Source of the DNA: Roseibium sp. TrichSKD4 | GTDB taxonomy: Bacteria; Pseudomonadota; Alphaproteobacteria; Rhizobiales; Stappiaceae | Direction: 5' to 3' | NCBI RefSeq assembly: GCF_000148725.1 | Contig: NZ_GL476320.1 | Location: 555,319 to 619,318, forward strand | DNA length: 64,000 nt | Shown: positions 51,222-59,715 of the stretch, piece by piece | How positions within the stretch are numbered: the stretch's first letter is position 1 | How the letters are laid out: the number at the start of each line of letters is the position of its first letter | The notes under the pieces: model-generated | Seen by the model: only the letters and a program-made list of their open reading frames with translations | What the model was told of the DNA's origin: nothing | Databases searched by the model: none | Program-made: the position numbers and the translations under genes

Positions 51222-51583
51222 TGATTTTAAAGGGGAATATACGTTCGGTGAAGCTCGCTCATCAGAACAAATATATCCTTTCCGTTGTGCAACTCTTGCG
51301 CAGCAGTTCAGACTTATCATGTTCGACGGTCGACGCGTCACTCACCCCCCGCCTTTGCAAAAACGCTTTCCCGGATCATCTTATGACGACCGAATATGTC
51401 TGTTTAAAGAGCAATTTCCGGTGAAACCCAAGTCCCAAAATACACTTTTTGCGTTAAAAATGTTTCAGCCCTCGCTGTGTTATCGGGTGACGGGAATAAA
51501 GGTGGCAGTGGTCTGAAGAAAAACGGCCCGCACGGATTATGCCGTGTAGGCCGTTTTCGTCAAAGAATACAGTGATTTCGGAT
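51222..51583. other. Intergenic region folD end / tamA leader
   Basis: 362 bases. The right part is the tamA promoter side of the minus strand and also contains the folD terminator at 51517-51557. A GGTCGACGCGTC block near 51330 is partly symmetric. No gene seen. Confidence 0.5.
51517..51557 (-). terminator. Rho-independent terminator of folD
   Basis: AAAACGGCC (51520-51528) pairs with GGCCGTTTT (51549-51557), with a further inner pairing GCACGG/CCGTGT. On the minus strand the stem ends in TTTTTCTTC. Confidence 0.87.
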
Positions 51584-52495
51584 TTAGAAGACTGGGTCGG
51601 CTTCTGGAAGGCCAAGTTGGCGGCGGGCTGCTGTGACCGTGTTGGCCATCAACATGGCAATGGTCATCGGACCAACGCCGCCGGGAACAGGCGTGATGGC
51701 GCCTGCGTGTTCGGCTGCCTCTTCATATGCAACATCGCCGACGAGCCGCGTTTTGCCTTCGCCTTTTTCAGGCGCTGGAACACGGTTGATTCCAACGTCA
51801 ATGACAGTCGCTCCTGGTTTGATCCAATCGCCTTTGACCATTTCTGGGCGGCCAACCGCAGCAACCACAATATCGGCTGCACGAACCACTTCGGACAAAT
51901 CCTTGGTGCGGCTATGGGCGATTGTGATCGTGCAGCTTTCCTGCAGAAGCAAGCTGGCCATAGGCTTGCCGACAATGTTGGACCGGCCAACGATGACGGC
52001 TGTTTTTCCAGATAGGTTTTTGCCGAGCGCGCGCTTGATCAGAACAAGGCTTCCGGCTGGCGTGCACGGCACAAGAGCAGATGATTGCTCTCCAGCGGTC
52101 AGCAGGCCGACATTGATCGGATGAAAGCCGTCGACGTCCTTCTCCGGTTTGATGAGGTTCAGAACCTTGCTCTCATCAATATGGCCGGGCAGGGGAAGCT
52201 GCACGAGAATGCCGTGGATTGCTGCATCGTCATTCAGCTTTTGCACCATCGCCAGAAGATCGTCCTCGGATGTGTCTTCCGGCATGTCGTGTTTGACGGA
52301 ATGAAAGCCGCAGGCTTCAGCGGTTTTCTGCTTGTTGCGGACATACACCTGGCTGGCCGGGTCATGGCCGACGATGACAACTGCAAGTCCCGGACGGGTC
52401 CCGTGATTTTCCAGAAGGTCCTGTGATCGACGGGTAATTTCTTCGCGAACGGATTCTGCGACTGCTTTTCCGTCAATGACTTGTGCTGCTGCCAT
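51584..52495 (-). CDS. folD: Methylenetetrahydrofolate dehydrogenase/cyclohydrolase
   Basis: FolD turns 5,10-methylene-THF into 10-formyl-THF with NADP. The catalytic Lys lies in [14 protein letters not shown] and the nucleotide site is [17 protein letters not shown]; the 303-residue length is normal. The start at 52495 (MAAAQVIDG) has AGGGA upstream, and the longer frame to 52606 is non-coding-like. It lies next to a locus that feeds methyl and methylene units to folate (55-64 kb), so it could process that flux, though folD is also a housekeeping gene. Confidence 0.95.
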   Translation of the reverse strand: MAAAQVIDGKAVAESVREEITRRSQDLLENHGTRPGLAVVIVGHDPASQVYVRNKQKTAEACGFHSVKHDMPEDTSEDDLLAMVQKLNDDAAIHGILVQLPLPGHIDESKVLNLIKPEKDVDGFHPINVGLLTAGEQSSALVPCTPAGSLVLIKRALGKNLSGKTAVIVGRSNIVGKPMASLLLQESCTITIAHSRTKDLSEVVRAADIVVAAVGRPEMVKGDWIKPGATVIDVGINRVPAPEKGEGKTRLVGDVAYEEAAEHAGAITPVPGGVGPMTIAMLMANTVTAARRQLGLPEADPVF

Positions 52496-52627
52496 GATCC
52501 CTGCCTGCTTTCGGGTTTGGGTGGAGGAGGTGGTGCCGCTGTCTATAGAACTGCGTGCGAGGCAGGGAAAGACTGTAAGCGTCTTTTCCTTGCCCGGTTT
52601 CGTCATCTGCTTGTTTTTGACACGATT

Positions 52628-53803
52628 TCAGAGCGTGTCCGCATAGTCTTTCAACTGACTGATCGCGCAGACGATATGATAAAAGGAGCTGGCGGGGGCC
52701 GGTTCATCCTTGAACGTTCCGTCTTCTTCAATCTTGTCGCGCCAAAGACCTGCAGGCACGTCAGCATAGTATTCTTCCAAGGCATCGCAGGCAGATATTA
52801 TGTCTTCCTGATAGCCGGTCTGTTCCACGCCAAAGGAGAGGCAGGCGAGAACACAGGCGGCCTTGATCCATTCGGTTTGCCCCCAAAGACGCGCCATCGG
52901 ATCATGAACGCTGAAGTCGTCATGGAGCGACATGATGGCGACTTGCCGCTCGCGGTCGATGCCATGGGTGCGGCCGATTTGGTAAACACGGCGGGCAGCG
53001 TGCAGGGCAATTGGTTCCTTGCGGGACGTCCCCCACAAGGTGAGCAACCAAGCCCATTCAAACTGATGGCCGGGTTCCATGATCCGACCCTGATCGCCCG
53101 GCATCGGCGACCAGTCGTGATCGAAAAACTCCCGCAAGCCGCCGCTGACGGGATCAATGAAGCGGGTCAGGGCGAGTTCAGCAATCATGTCGGCGAGGTC
53201 TGTCCAACGCGCGTCGGGTTCCACGTTTTCCAGCGCCAACATGGCTTCAAACAAGTGCATTTGCGGATTGGAGCGCAACGGCAGCCGGTCCGGATTGTCC
53301 TCGCGAAACCCGATTTCTGAATGAGCCAGTGTCTCTTGCAGATGGTCCATCAGGGAATGTGCGCGGGCCAGAGCGTCGTCCTTCAGGTCGTCCAAAGTTT
53401 TTGCAATATGGGCAAAAGCAAACAGCGCGAAGGCTTGATTGTAGAGGTCAAAACCCTCGTCCGCAGAAGCTCCCGCCTGCGTTGCAGCTGAGATCACTGT
53501 GCCATCTGGCTTGAAGTAGGTCTTCAGATACCATTCGTAGCCTGCGCGACTGATCGTTTGCCAATCGCCAGACCAACCGAGTTTGCCACCCTCCAGAAAC
53601 GAATAAATCTGACGGGGCTGAACCCGCGCCCGGCAATCCGCGTTCGTTGCTTTCTGGGTGTCCAGCGCAATCGCCTCAGCAAAGCCCCCCGTTTGTTCAA
53701 AACGCCCCACACTTGCCCAAATCGGCAGGGCCTTTTCGGTCAGCCAATTCAAATGTTGGGCTGATTTTTCCTGAATTTGGACATTCAATTCGGTGGCGGG
53801 CAT
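52628..53803 (-). CDS. AGE-family sugar epimerase/isomerase
   Basis: A 391-residue (alpha/alpha)6-barrel enzyme of the N-acylglucosamine 2-epimerase family, which also includes mannose isomerases and phosphomannose isomerase-like proteins. Barrel motifs seen include GGFAEAIALDTQ, RVQPRQIYSFLEGGKLGW, REFFDHDWSPM and MEPGHQFEWAWLL, where the conserved His and Glu/Arg of the active site fall. Substrate is not decided by sequence. It lies 133 bases upstream of folD on the same strand. Confidence 0.85.
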   Translation of the reverse strand: MPATELNVQIQEKSAQHLNWLTEKALPIWASVGRFEQTGGFAEAIALDTQKATNADCRARVQPRQIYSFLEGGKLGWSGDWQTISRAGYEWYLKTYFKPDGTVISAATQAGASADEGFDLYNQAFALFAFAHIAKTLDDLKDDALARAHSLMDHLQETLAHSEIGFREDNPDRLPLRSNPQMHLFEAMLALENVEPDARWTDLADMIAELALTRFIDPVSGGLREFFDHDWSPMPGDQGRIMEPGHQFEWAWLLTLWGTSRKEPIALHAARRVYQIGRTHGIDRERQVAIMSLHDDFSVHDPMARLWGQTEWIKAACVLACLSFGVEQTGYQEDIISACDALEEYYADVPAGLWRDKIEEDGTFKDEPAPASSFYHIVCAISQLKDYADTL

Positions 53804-53968
53804 GAGTGAACCTTCAAAACACGGGAATTTCAGGATCGGTCATAGAAGGTTTTGACAGACTGGTCGAGAGTGTGGAGGAAAAGGAATAAGGCCTTGCCCA
53901 AATGTGACCAATTGATTGGGTAAGGCGAATAGTTCCTGAAACTGGTGGCGTTTTCCCGACGATACCAA

Positions 53969-54196
53969 CTACTCGACTTGGATTACTGTGATACCTGGAT
54001 TGTAATCACTGTAGTCTTGGAAACATGAAACGCTAAAACCATTCATATGGATTTCGCCTCTTTCTCTCGAGGCGCATTGTATAGCTCCCACACCCTGAAG
54101 GATTGCATATCCAATGACTGGCAATAGCAGAAAAGCAAAAAGAATAATTTTGTTGCCGAGTATACTATTTTTTTCTTTTGTCTCTGTTTTTGGCAA
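53969..54196 (-). CDS. Small single-helix membrane protein
   Basis: A 75-residue protein starting with TTG at 54196; the start is supported by GGAGGG at ideal spacing. A basic/acidic N terminus (MPKTETKEKNSILGNK) precedes one membrane helix (residues ~17-34), then an ~40-residue extracytoplasmic part with two cysteines (AIQCASRERG and SVSCFQDYSDY). No family recognised. It follows the gene at 54234-54830 with a 37-base gap, probably one transcript. Confidence 0.6.
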   Translation of the reverse strand: MPKTETKEKNSILGNKIILFAFLLLPVIGYAILQGVGAIQCASRERGEIHMNGFSVSCFQDYSDYNPGITVIQVE

Positions 54197-54233
54197 GGTA
54201 TCCCTCCATTTATATGTATTTGGAATTTTGGTG

Positions 54234-54830
54234 TTATTTATATTTCGGGCAAGTTCTGTGCAGGAGTTTGTTGATTTCGCGGGTCAGGCTTTCTTGTAGG
54301 AGTCCGGTCTTGTCATTGAGGCCTGCAACGGTCCACAAAAGGCCGCTGATGGCATAGGAGCCGTCGATGTCTGACACATTGAACAGGGCTTCGGTGGCCT
54401 TGCCGTTCTCGAATGTTACCGTTGGCGCTAGCGAGAGAGTTGCCAGATGGTTTTTGGGGGCCGTATCGCCGATGCATTTCAATTCGTGCGGATTGAAATG
54501 CAAGGTTCCGTTCTTCGCTTTGAGGGCTTCGGTGAGGTCTTTGCGCGGCAGCAGCAGGCGAACGGAGCATGTCGCGCCGCCATAGGTCCAGCTGACGCCA
54601 ATCTTCTCCGCTTCGCTGGCAAGTTCCTCAGCTTTCCAGGTCTTGCGAATGGGGCAGGAAAGAGTTCCAGTTTTCAACGAGTTGTTCACGGATCGGCAGA
54701 TTTGTTTCTCGCAGCGCAGAAGGTCCCTGCGCTCGCTGTCTGCGTTCGCTGTGATGGAAATTCCGATGAGAATGCTCGTTACGAGTGTTGGAACAACTCG
54801 GCGAAGTGCCGGGGAAAGGGAAATGATCAT
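54234..54830 (-). CDS. Secreted protein of unknown function
   Basis: A 198-residue protein with an N-terminal signal peptide (MIISLSPALRRVVPTLVTSI to about ANA-D). The mature part has five cysteines (LRCEKQICRSV, LSCPI, GATCSV, LKCIGD, HRTCPK) and looks like a folded periplasmic domain; I do not recognise it. The frame is open much further upstream (to 55289), but that part is the antisense of the mttB gene and is not coding. A transcription terminator of the mttB unit lies between. Confidence 0.65.
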   Translation of the reverse strand: MIISLSPALRRVVPTLVTSILIGISITANADSERRDLLRCEKQICRSVNNSLKTGTLSCPIRKTWKAEELASEAEKIGVSWTYGGATCSVRLLLPRKDLTEALKAKNGTLHFNPHELKCIGDTAPKNHLATLSLAPTVTFENGKATEALFNVSDIDGSYAISGLLWTVAGLNDKTGLLQESLTREINKLLHRTCPKYK

Positions 54831-54966
54831 CAAAAATCCGAGTCTGCAAAAAATTACCCTACGTAATTTATGCCGGATTCGTAAATGAGGTGTGTATCGT
54901 AGTCGGTCTTGAAAGACCTTTTTTTGGCTGGCTGTCGCGCTGGGGTGCGCATTGATTAGCTGCCAA

Positions 54967-54995
54967 AAGAGAAACCCCCAGCTTGTGGCCGGGGG
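54967..54995 (-). terminator. Rho-independent terminator of the mttB-family gene
   Basis: CCCCC (54975-54979) pairs with GGGGG (54991-54995) around an 11-base loop that can close two more GC pairs; on the minus strand it is followed by TTTCTCTTTT, 16 bases after the mttB stop. Confidence 0.8.
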
Positions 54996-55011
54996 TACAA
55001 TTTGGGGAGGA

Positions 55012-56553
55012 TCAAACGTTGCTGTCTGGGAAGGAGGCTTTGCGTTCTTCCATGAAGGCAACAAGTGCCTCATCAATGCCGGGGTCGAGTTCAGGGCCGG
55101 TATAGGCGGCCAGTTGCTCTTTCCAGATCTTGTTGGCCCGTTTGGCGGCGTCCAGCTCGCCATCAGCCAGCCATTGCTCATAGGAGTTGTTGTCAGCCAC
55201 AGTTGAGCGGTAGAAGGCGCTTTCAAAGTTGCGCTGGGTGTGGGCTGCGCCGAGGAAGTGACCGCCCGGTCCGACTTCTTCCAATGCATCCATGGCTATG
55301 GCTTCGTCTGAAAGGTCGATGCCCTTTGCCAGAACATGCATCATGCCTAGTTGATCGGCGTCCATGACGAATTTTTCGTAGGACGAGCAAAGGCCGCCTT
55401 CCAGCCATCCGGCCGCATGCAGACAGAAATTGACGCCGCCTTGAACCGTTGCCGTAATGGTTTGCGCTGATTCCTGCGCAGACTGCGCGTCCGGCAATTT
55501 GGATGCCGTGAAAGAGCCGCCAGAGCGGAAGGGCAGGCCGAGGCGACGGGCGAGTTTTGCTGCGCCGTTCAAAAGCAGAGAGCCTTCCGGGCTGCCGAAG
55601 GTCGGCGCGCCAGATTGCATGGAAATGGAGCTCACGAATGCCCCAAAGACAACCGGTGCGCCCGGACGGATCAGCTGGGTGAGGGCGCAGCCTGCCATGG
55701 CCTCTGCGAGCACCTGTGCCAGCGTGCCGGCGACCGTGACCGGGCTCATGGCACCTGCCAGAATGAAAGGCGAGACAATACAAGCCTGATTGTTTTTGGC
55801 ATAAACCTGCAGCGCGCCGAGCATGGTTGCATCAAACACCAGCGGTGAGTTGGCGTTGATAAGCTGGATCATCACGCAGTTCTGGTCGACAAATTCCTCG
55901 CCAAAGACAATCTGCGCCATTTTGACGGAATCTTCCGCCCGTTCCGGCGCGGTGACAGATCCCATGAAGGGTTTGTCGGAATATTTGATATGGGAATAGA
56001 CCATATCAAAGTGGCGCTTGTTGACCGGCAGATCCACCGGCTCACAAACCGTGCCGCCAGAGTGGTGCAGCCACGGAGACATGTAGGCCAGCTTCACGAA
56101 ATTGCGGAAATCATCAATCGTGCCATAGCGACGACCGTTGTCGAGATCGGTCACAAAGGGAGGGCCATAAACCGGGGCGAGCACAAGGTTTTTGCCGCCG
56201 ATTTCGACGTTCCTAGCCGGATTGCGCGCATGCTGAGTAAATTGGGCAGGGGCTGTTTTCAGGATTTCCCGCAGCATGCCTTTTGGAAAGCGAACCCGCT
56301 CGCCATCAACTTCTGCGCCAGCTTGTTTCCAGATTTCCAGAACTTCTGGCGCTTCACGGAATTCCAGACCGATTTCTGCCAGAATGCGGTCGGCATAGGC
56401 TTCGATCTTTTCCGCACCTTCATCGCTGAGCACTTCAAAATTCGGAATGTTCCGATTGATGTAAGGCGCGCCGACAACGCCGCCTCCCGTCTTGCGACGT
56501 TCCCGGCGAGCAGATCGTCCGCGGCGGCCCGCAGAAACAGCAGCGTCAGTCAT
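55012..56553 (-). CDS. MttB-family corrinoid methyltransferase, non-pyrrolysine type
   Basis: A 513-residue member of the trimethylamine methyltransferase (COG5598) superfamily, moving a methyl group from a quaternary or tertiary amine to a corrinoid protein. The frame has no in-frame amber codon, so no pyrrolysine is used; such members include the glycine-betaine methyltransferase MtgB. Family features are the N-terminal NRNIPNFEVLSDEGAEKIEAYA, DVNAPGPPFVTDLDNG-like sequence near residue 120 and barrel segments to residue ~480. Residues 1-25 are an Arg/Gly-rich tail (AGRRGRSARRERR), like those on three other proteins of this locus. AGGGG precedes the ATG. Divergent from the FAD/GcvT gene. 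Substrate is inferred, most likely glycine betaine or a similar N-methyl compound. Confidence 0.9.
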   Translation of the reverse strand: MTDAAVSAGRRGRSARRERRKTGGGVVGAPYINRNIPNFEVLSDEGAEKIEAYADRILAEIGLEFREAPEVLEIWKQAGAEVDGERVRFPKGMLREILKTAPAQFTQHARNPARNVEIGGKNLVLAPVYGPPFVTDLDNGRRYGTIDDFRNFVKLAYMSPWLHHSGGTVCEPVDLPVNKRHFDMVYSHIKYSDKPFMGSVTAPERAEDSVKMAQIVFGEEFVDQNCVMIQLINANSPLVFDATMLGALQVYAKNNQACIVSPFILAGAMSPVTVAGTLAQVLAEAMAGCALTQLIRPGAPVVFGAFVSSISMQSGAPTFGSPEGSLLLNGAAKLARRLGLPFRSGGSFTASKLPDAQSAQESAQTITATVQGGVNFCLHAAGWLEGGLCSSYEKFVMDADQLGMMHVLAKGIDLSDEAIAMDALEEVGPGGHFLGAAHTQRNFESAFYRSTVADNNSYEQWLADGELDAAKRANKIWKEQLAAYTGPELDPGIDEALVAFMEERKASFPDSNV

Positions 56554-56970
56554 GGGGGACCCCTAATTTAGAGAATTGCCAGTGTTGCATGAAGTCTTAG
56601 GCAAGTTTGGATTTTGCCTCTGCCCAGATCCGTCTCAACTTGCTCTAATTACGGCATGATAGCGTTTCGGTGCGAAAGAAATGCCGCCGTAATTTCCTTG
56701 CGCATATGCTTTTCTTTTTTCGGGTGAACAGGTCCGATTTATGGCTGTTCAGCTTGTGAATTCGCTTGCCCGTGTCGTGGCGCTTATGCTGCCGTGACGC
56801 AATTAGGCTATCTGGCTTGCTTGAGCGCCGCGATACTGCCGTTTGAAAGATCAAATCCGTAAGACACTCCTCACCAGTCGGGCGAGGAGATGCACGCTTT
56901 GATATGCGGATGACAAAGGCAATTGGACCCTGAGAGAAAATCGGGGCGGTCGGTTGAAGAGGAAGAAAAG
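56554..56970. other. Divergent control region of the C1 locus
   Basis: 417 bases between the mttB-family gene and the FAD/GcvT gene, the place where both promoters and any co-regulation must sit. I see the inverted repeat CTCCTC / GAGGAG (56864-56869 and 56883-56888) and near its end AAAGGCAATTGGACC, reminiscent of the 3' half of a glycine riboswitch but without the full fold. GAGGAAG at 56959-56965 is the ribosome site of the FAD gene. No gene found. Confidence 0.5.
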
Positions 56971-59532
56971 ATGTCAGCGTTTCCTGACAAGGCACAGGTT
57001 GTCATCGTCGGTCTGGGAGGCATCGTGGGGGCATCTATTGCCCATCACCTGATCGAACGCGGATGGACTGATATTGTCGGCATCGACAAATCCGGCATAC
57101 CGACCGATATCGGCTCGACGGCCCATGCGTCCGACTTCTGCTACACCACCAGTCATGATTACCTATCGACATGGACGTCGCTCTATTCTGTCGAATTCTT
57201 TGACAAGATGGGCAATTACGAGCGTGTGGGCGGGTTTGAAGTTGCGCGCACTGGCGATGATAACTGGATGGAAGAAATCAAGCGCAAGGTTACTTCCGGC
57301 AAAGCTTTTGGCACCAATGTGCGTCTCGTGACACCTGCCGAAATCAAGGAACAATTTCCCTTGATCGAAGAGGACCAGGTGCAAGGCGGGATGTTTGATC
57401 CCGATGCCGGTCTGGTTGTTCCGCGTTCGCAGACGGTTGCTGGAAAGCTGGTGGAAGAGGGCGAAAAGACCGGCAAGCTGAAATCCTTCGCCAACACGCC
57501 GGCCCAGTCCCTGATCGTTGAAAATGGCCGTATCACCGGTGTCAAAACGCATCGCGGCACCATCATGGCAGATCATGTGGTGGTGTGTGCGGGTCTGTGG
57601 GGGCGTCTGATCGCCAATATGGTGGGCGAAGATCTGCCAGTGATGCCAGTTGACCACCCGCTGACTTTCTTCGGCCCTTACACCGAGTTTGAAGGCACCG
57701 GAAAGGACATTGGTTATCCCTTAATGCGCGATCAGGGCAACTCGGCCTATATGCGTGATACGGGCGACCCCAAAACAGCAGAAGGCGGCCAGATCGAGTG
57801 GGGGTATTACGAGACGGACAACCCGCGCATGTGCCACCCGCGCGACCTGCAGGAAAAGGAAGAGGCGCGACTTTCACCCTCCCAGCGCGACCTGGAAATG
57901 GAACAGGTAATCGAGCCGCTGGAGCGGGCCATGGAGCTGACGCCGATCCTCGGCGAGATCGGCTACAACGAGCACTGGTCTTTCAATGGTCTTCTGCAGG
58001 TGTCTGCTGCTGGCGGTCCATCCTGTGGTGAAAGTCAGAAAGTGCGCGGTCTTTGGTACTGCGTTGCGATCTGGGTGAAGGACGCGCCGGGTTATGGCAA
58101 GCTGATCGCCGACTGGATGACGGATGGGCGGACAGAAATCGACCACGCACCGATTGATTATTCTCGCTTTTATCCGCACCAGCTGACGGAGGAGTATATC
58201 GAAGGGCGCTGCTACGAAGCGGCCCAGAAAATCTACTTCCCGGCGATCCACCCGCGTGAGCCTTATGCCAATGCACGAAATGTGAAGCGCTCCCCGTTCT
58301 ATGAGCGTGAAGTTGAACTTGGCGGCTATTTCATGGAGCTTGGCGGCTGGGAGCGGGCGCATGGCTATGCGGCCAACGAACACCTTCTGGAAAAATACGG
58401 CGACCAGGTGCCGGTTCGCGAGAATGAGTGGGACAATCGCCACTTCTGGCGCGTCTCCAATGCCGAACAACTGGCGCTCAGTGAAGACTGCGGCATCATC
58501 AACCTGTCCCACTTCTACATGTTCGATGTGGAAGGCCCGGATCATGTTGCCCTGATGGAATGGCTCTGCGCAGCCAAGATCGGCGGCGACAACAACATCG
58601 GCAAAGGCATCTACACCCACTTCCTGGATGATGAAGGCAATGTACGGGCAGACCTGACCGTCTTCCGCATGGAAGACCGCTGCCGCATTGTTGACGGAGC
58701 GGATGCCGGCCCGCGTGATTATCACTACGTCAAACGCGTGGCAGAGGACAAAGGCTTTGACGTCACCGTGACTGACGTCAACGAGCAGTACACCACCATT
58801 GGCATCTGGGGCCCGAACGCCCGCGAGAACCTGAAAAAGGTGGTGAGCGAGCTGTCAGACCTTGATCTGGAAAACTTCCGGTTTGCAGGTCTTCGCCAGA
58901 TTGAGATTGCGGGCAAGCCTGTTTCCGCCCTGCGCCTTTCCTATGTCGGGGAGCAAGGCTGGGAACTGCACATGAAGTATGAGGACGGTCTGGCTGTCTG
59001 GGACGCCTTGCGCGATCTCGGCATCATGGCCGTTGGCGTTGAAACCTACGCAAACTCCCGCCGATTGGAAAAGTCCCTGCGTTTGCAGAACGCGGACCTT
59101 CTGACCCAGTACAATCTTTATGAGGCTGATCTTGCCCGTCCAAAGGTCAAGGAAGCGGATTTCCGAGGCAAAGCCAAGCATCTGGAATACCGCGCACGCG
59201 ACAAGCAACCGGCAATGCTCTGCACGCTGGTGATGACCGAGCACACAGATTCAAAGGGTGTGAAGCGATACCCGGTTGGTACCATGCCGGTTCAAGACCC
59301 GGACACAGGCAAGACGCTTGTCGATGAGCTGGGCCGGATTTCCTACACGACCTCAGTTGCCTACGGCCCGACGATTGGCAAGAACATCGTCCTTGCCTAT
59401 CTGCCGCAGGAGTACGCGCAGGTCGGCCGCAAGCTGCAGGTGGAGTATTTCTCCGAGAGCTATCCGGTTGAAGTGGCTGGTGTCGGCTACGCCCCGCTCT
59501 ACGACCCGGAAAACCTCAAGCCACGGAGTTAG
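56971..59532 (+). CDS. FAD-dependent oxidoreductase fused to GcvT-type aminomethyltransferase (dimethylglycine/sarcosine dehydrogenase-like)
   Basis: An 853-residue protein that, by family, oxidatively removes an N-methyl group and hands the C1 unit to tetrahydrofolate as methylene-THF. Order of domains: FAD-binding DAO fold (residues ~9-370, dinucleotide motif VVIVGLGGIVGASIA), FAO-M linker (~375-435), GCV_T folate domain (~440-720, with YVGEQGWELHMKYED) and GCV_T C-terminal domain. His52 in GSTAHASDF matches the His that covalently carries FAD in dimethylglycine and sarcosine dehydrogenases, although the usual Trp before it is Ala. Start 56971 follows GAGGAAG; an in-frame ATG-less extension to 56923 is less likely. 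Unlike its neighbours it has no Arg/Gly tail. Confidence 0.92.
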   Translation: MSAFPDKAQVVIVGLGGIVGASIAHHLIERGWTDIVGIDKSGIPTDIGSTAHASDFCYTTSHDYLSTWTSLYSVEFFDKMGNYERVGGFEVARTGDDNWMEEIKRKVTSGKAFGTNVRLVTPAEIKEQFPLIEEDQVQGGMFDPDAGLVVPRSQTVAGKLVEEGEKTGKLKSFANTPAQSLIVENGRITGVKTHRGTIMADHVVVCAGLWGRLIANMVGEDLPVMPVDHPLTFFGPYTEFEGTGKDIGYPLMRDQGNSAYMRDTGDPKTAEGGQIEWGYYETDNPRMCHPRDLQEKEEARLSPSQRDLEMEQVIEPLERAMELTPILGEIGYNEHWSFNGLLQVSAAGGPSCGESQKVRGLWYCVAIWVKDAPGYGKLIADWMTDGRTEIDHAPIDYSRFYPHQLTEEYIEGRCYEAAQKIYFPAIHPREPYANARNVKRSPFYEREVELGGYFMELGGWERAHGYAANEHLLEKYGDQVPVRENEWDNRHFWRVSNAEQLALSEDCGIINLSHFYMFDVEGPDHVALMEWLCAAKIGGDNNIGKGIYTHFLDDEGNVRADLTVFRMEDRCRIVDGADAGPRDYHYVKRVAEDKGFDVTVTDVNEQYTTIGIWGPNARENLKKVVSELSDLDLENFRFAGLRQIEIAGKPVSALRLSYVGEQGWELHMKYEDGLAVWDALRDLGIMAVGVETYANSRRLEKSLRLQNADLLTQYNLYEADLARPKVKEADFRGKAKHLEYRARDKQPAMLCTLVMTEHTDSKGVKRYPVGTMPVQDPDTGKTLVDELGRISYTTSVAYGPTIGKNIVLAYLPQEYAQVGRKLQVEYFSESYPVEVAGVGYAPLYDPENLKPRS

Positions 59533-59549
59533 GCAAGGGATCGAATGGC

Positions 59550-59610
59550 GCCCCGGACACCGATCCGGGGCCTTTGAGACCGTGAGATGGCCCCGGTTCA
59601 AGACCGGGGC
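59550..59610. repeat. Two tandem GCCCCGG hairpins
   Basis: GCCCCGGA-CACCGA-TCCGGGGC (59550-59571) and GCCCCGGT-TCAAG-ACCGGGGC (59590-59610) are perfect 8-bp stems nearly identical to each other. They follow the FAD/GcvT stop at 59532 and look like members of a dispersed intergenic repeat rather than one terminator, as neither is followed by a T-run. Confidence 0.7.
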
Positions 59611-59629
59611 GGCGACTACAATATACCAA

Positions 59630-59655
59630 AACCCGCGTAGACATCTGCGCGGGTT
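59630..59655 (+). terminator. Hairpin before the homocysteine methyltransferase gene
   Basis: AACCCGCG pairs perfectly with CGCGGGTT over a 10-base loop and is followed by CTGCTATTT. A weak T-run makes this a possible terminator of the FAD/GcvT transcript. Confidence 0.55.
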
Positions 59656-59715
59656 CTGCTATTTCGCATATACAAAGTTATCGCAGCGAAAGCTGCTTTG
59701 GTGGGCAAGAAAATC

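Noticed and set aside
52481-53320. 279-codon plus-strand frame across folD and the AGE epimerase
   Set aside because: Antisense of two identified genes; no motif.
55012-56553. Pyrrolysine use in the MttB-family protein
   Set aside because: No in-frame amber codon within the 513 codons.
56830-56940. Possible glycine riboswitch before the FAD/GcvT gene
   Set aside because: Only the AAAGGCAATTGGACC part resembles the aptamer 3' half; the conserved GCCGAAGG-type half and flanking stems could not be placed. A covariance-model search would settle it.
57874-58725. 283-codon minus-strand frame within the FAD/GcvT gene
   Set aside because: Antisense of conserved coding sequence.
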